Part shown: positions 62,005 to 64,000 of the stretch, one piece after another
Numbering within the stretch: the first letter of the stretch is position 1
Layout of the letters: the number at the start of each line of letters is the position of its first letter
NCBI GenBank assembly: GCA_029379385.1
Contig: CM055606.1
Location: 17,943,142 to 18,007,141, forward strand
DNA: 64,000 nucleotides
DNA from: Quillaja saponaria
Taxonomy: Eukaryota; Streptophyta; Magnoliopsida; Fabales; Quillajaceae
Reading direction: 5' to 3'
Program-made: the position numbers and the translations under genes
Notes under the pieces: model-generated
Databases searched by the model: none
Seen by the model: the letters and a program-made list of their open reading frames with translations, nothing else
Told to the model about the DNA's origin: nothing

Positions 62005-62656
62005 AATAAGTGGCTTTTGAATATAATTGCCATGTTGCTTTTGAGATTGTTGAACAGAATTGGGTCTTGCTTCTTTTCCATAATTTGAATTGCTGCTTTG
62101 ATTTAATATATAATCTTAGCTTTTAGCCTTCATTTAGTCATCCAATGCTACAACTACTACACACTTCAAAAACAATTGACGAGAAGCCAGGGGAAGACTG
62201 TGGATAAGATAATATATATCACAGGAGAACAAATAAAAAAGTGGGCATACAACCATTGTTTGAAATTTCAATTGGACATATAAAGCGGTAAGGATCTTAA
62301 GGTTTACTTGCACATACAAGCATAAATCCCAAAATGCTAGAACCAAAGATGCTTCAAACTTCGCAGTTCAGCTTCAAGTGCATGTTGTTTTCCCCAGATC
62401 AATAGATAGTAGGCTGTCATTTTGACATGGAACATCACTCCCCTGAACCCTTGGAACTCTTGCCCACAGCCTGCACAAACCTTGTAGACACTGAGTGGGA
62501 ATCGAAGCATATTAATTTCACCATACAGTTGGGTGGTAATTATATCAACTAATTGGATTTGTAGGTTGCTCTTTGAAATGAACGCAAGTATATAACTAAG
62601 GTCCAGCCGATAAATCATCCGACAAGATCAAGAAAGCAAACTGAACAAGCATGCCC
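62005..62656. other. 3' UTRs of two convergent genes
   Basis: Lies between the ferredoxin stop and the L18 stop. The open frame at 62337-62618 (-) contains CAGCGQEF but no recognisable domain and is probably UTR. Confidence 0.5.
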
Positions 62657-63703
62657 CTAGACTGTATGCAGTTGAGCAGCCTTGTTAGGTCTTCTTTGCT
62701 TAATCTTCACATTCACATTAATACCATGATCAATAATAGACTGCAGCACAATCTGAAGCTTCCCCGCCAATCTTTCTCCTTTCCTCGGAGTGTAAATCAC
62801 ATCATGAATATCATCACCCAATGCTCTTTGAGCCAGGATTGCCCCTACAGCAGCACAAGCAGTTGAATTTCTGGTTGAACCCAGGTCAAACTTCATGTCC
62901 TTGGAAATAGAATGTGCCACAGCGACAACCTTACTAGTCACTCTATGAACAATGCATGCTCGAACAGAGGCTTTTGATATGTAAATGTCCAGGCAAAAAG
63001 GTTGATGATAAGGATCTGTAAGCTGTTTGAAAGTCGGAGTCCTTTGCTTCTTGTTCCCAGCAGAAGAACTATCAATATCATCAAGCAGAGATGTAACGTT
63101 TCTGCTACTCACGACTTTGGTTAGTTTGGGAAGCTTTTTAGCTTTGGTGGCCAAATTACGACTTGGATTGTCCTTCCTTTCCTCAACATTTTCCCTCTTA
63201 TCATCCTTTTTCTTAGATGATTTCCTCCTATGGAAATCTAGATTGTATTCTTCAAACTCTTTAGAATTCCGGTCAAGTTTATAGAACAGATTGCCACGAA
63301 TTCTCATATTATCAATGTGCTCAAAATCCGGTTCATCCCCAACATGGAAAGCACAACAATCAATGGATTCATCTTTAATTTCCCCCAGTAAAGAACTTGT
63401 TCCTGATACAGCCCCACCAATTCCTTGCCAAGCTTGTGCCAACCCTGATGAAACTTGCCAGGCATCATGGTCCACAAGCTCAATATTATAACCATCTGAA
63501 CGAGAATCATAATCAGAAAATAATGGTGAAAGACAACGCCTAGTAGAATAATCGGGTGCATCTCTTGAATGAGTCACTACTCCATTCTCCTTACTAAGAA
63601 TGTTCGGGAAGGACTTGGAACAAAAATGTGACGCCCTTAAGATGAAATGAGGATTGGACACTGAACTGAAGACAATACCTCTCCTTAGAAGCATTAACAT
63701 CAT
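62657..63703 (-). CDS. Ribosomal L18p/L5e family protein, probably mitochondrial (348 aa)
   Basis: The C-terminal 120 residues (FCLDIYISKASVRACIVHRV, then AVGAILAQRALGDDIHDVIY) match the uL18 fold, which binds 5S rRNA in the large ribosomal subunit. The N-terminus (MMLMLLRRGIVFSSVSN) is basic and hydroxyl-rich like a mitochondrial presequence. Between them lies a 200-residue extension with acidic and Lys-rich parts, longer than bacterial L18. The reading frame is open to 63727, but an acceptor (AATTTGTAG) ends just before 63703, so I start at ATG 63703; the first three ATGs are close together and the exact one is uncertain. Direct 5S rRNA binding is inferred. Recalled counterpart: At3g22450. 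Confidence 0.85.
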   Translation of the reverse strand: MMLMLLRRGIVFSSVSNPHFILRASHFCSKSFPNILSKENGVVTHSRDAPDYSTRRCLSPLFSDYDSRSDGYNIELVDHDAWQVSSGLAQAWQGIGGAVSGTSSLLGEIKDESIDCCAFHVGDEPDFEHIDNMRIRGNLFYKLDRNSKEFEEYNLDFHRRKSSKKKDDKRENVEERKDNPSRNLATKAKKLPKLTKVVSSRNVTSLLDDIDSSSAGNKKQRTPTFKQLTDPYHQPFCLDIYISKASVRACIVHRVTSKVVAVAHSISKDMKFDLGSTRNSTACAAVGAILAQRALGDDIHDVIYTPRKGERLAGKLQIVLQSIIDHGINVNVKIKQRRPNKAAQLHTV

Positions 63704-64000
63704 GATAAAAGCTACAAATTGGAGCAAGCAACAAGATAGAGAATGCCCAGTTTAACACTTCAAACGAGTGAATAATGGGCCAAGATGATTCAACCAAAAA
63801 TATGAATGCTGTGTGTTAGAGCTCATTGGAGCAAAGCATCAAACACTTAGTATGCAATTTTGATAATTGAGCAAATCATTCTCACCTCTCGCACCAAAAT
63901 CATGCTACGTAGACTTTGTACCAATGACGCGTTAGAAATCCATACTGGCTGTTACTGGTTACTCCATAGCGGTGATGGAAGTTGTGCAGAAGGGGTATGG
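63704..64000. other. Presumed 5' UTR and promoter of the L18 gene
   Basis: Upstream of a splice acceptor, so it contains an untranslated intron and probably an upstream exon at the right edge. No coding frame recognised. Confidence 0.4.

Noticed and set aside
62337..62618. 93-codon minus-strand frame with CAGCGQEF
   Set aside because: A single CxxC in probable 3' UTR, with no further zinc ligands.

Overview
This is a piece of a eudicot plant nuclear genome. The genes carry GT-AG introns, intergenic DNA is AT-rich, and the gene content is typically plant: OVATE-family repressor, DYW-type PPR remnants, C-terminally extended ferredoxin, cytosolic O-acetylserine(thiol)lyase, DUF1677 protein and seed maturation (SMP) relic. 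I see no bacterial, organellar or viral features and cannot name the species.

Layout, left to right: a Tourist-like MITE (926-1288); a DUF1677 gene (+); an unknown membrane-protein gene with a one-base frameshift (+); a decayed DYW-PPR pseudogene (-); a possible small gene (-) sharing a short promoter with a six-exon unknown membrane-protein gene (+, 11422-15528); a nested-repeat patch (16.8-17.65 kb); an HSP20-like gene (+); three tandem minus-strand paralogues A, B and C (21.8-35.2 kb) that share an N-terminal domain. A and B continue into an Oberon-type PHD finger and coiled coil, while C has a different, longer coiled-coil C-terminus; B is frameshifted as read. Then come a seed maturation protein pseudogene (+) that keeps an ABRE-rich promoter, small tandem duplications, an OVATE-family gene (+), a DYW-domain relic (+), prefoldin subunit 2 (-), a 12-coding-exon SART-1/DOT2 splicing factor (+), cysteine synthase (10 coding exons, -), ferredoxin C1 (+) and an L18-type ribosomal protein (-).

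Plant genes are not in operons, so the neighbours do not form one pathway. The gene order itself is informative. From memory, it matches two Arabidopsis blocks interleaved: chromosome 4 (At4g14819-At4g14890: DUF1677, PPR, HSP20-like, PPR, OFP11, OASA1, FdC1) and chromosome 3 (At3g22450-At3g22540: L18, PFD2, SMP, HSP20-like, DUF1677). The window therefore looks like the unsplit ancestral order. The two PPR relics and the SMP pseudogene sit where intact genes lie in Arabidopsis. Exon boundaries were worked out by hand from splice consensus and reading phase; all internal phases were checked except where a lesion is stated.
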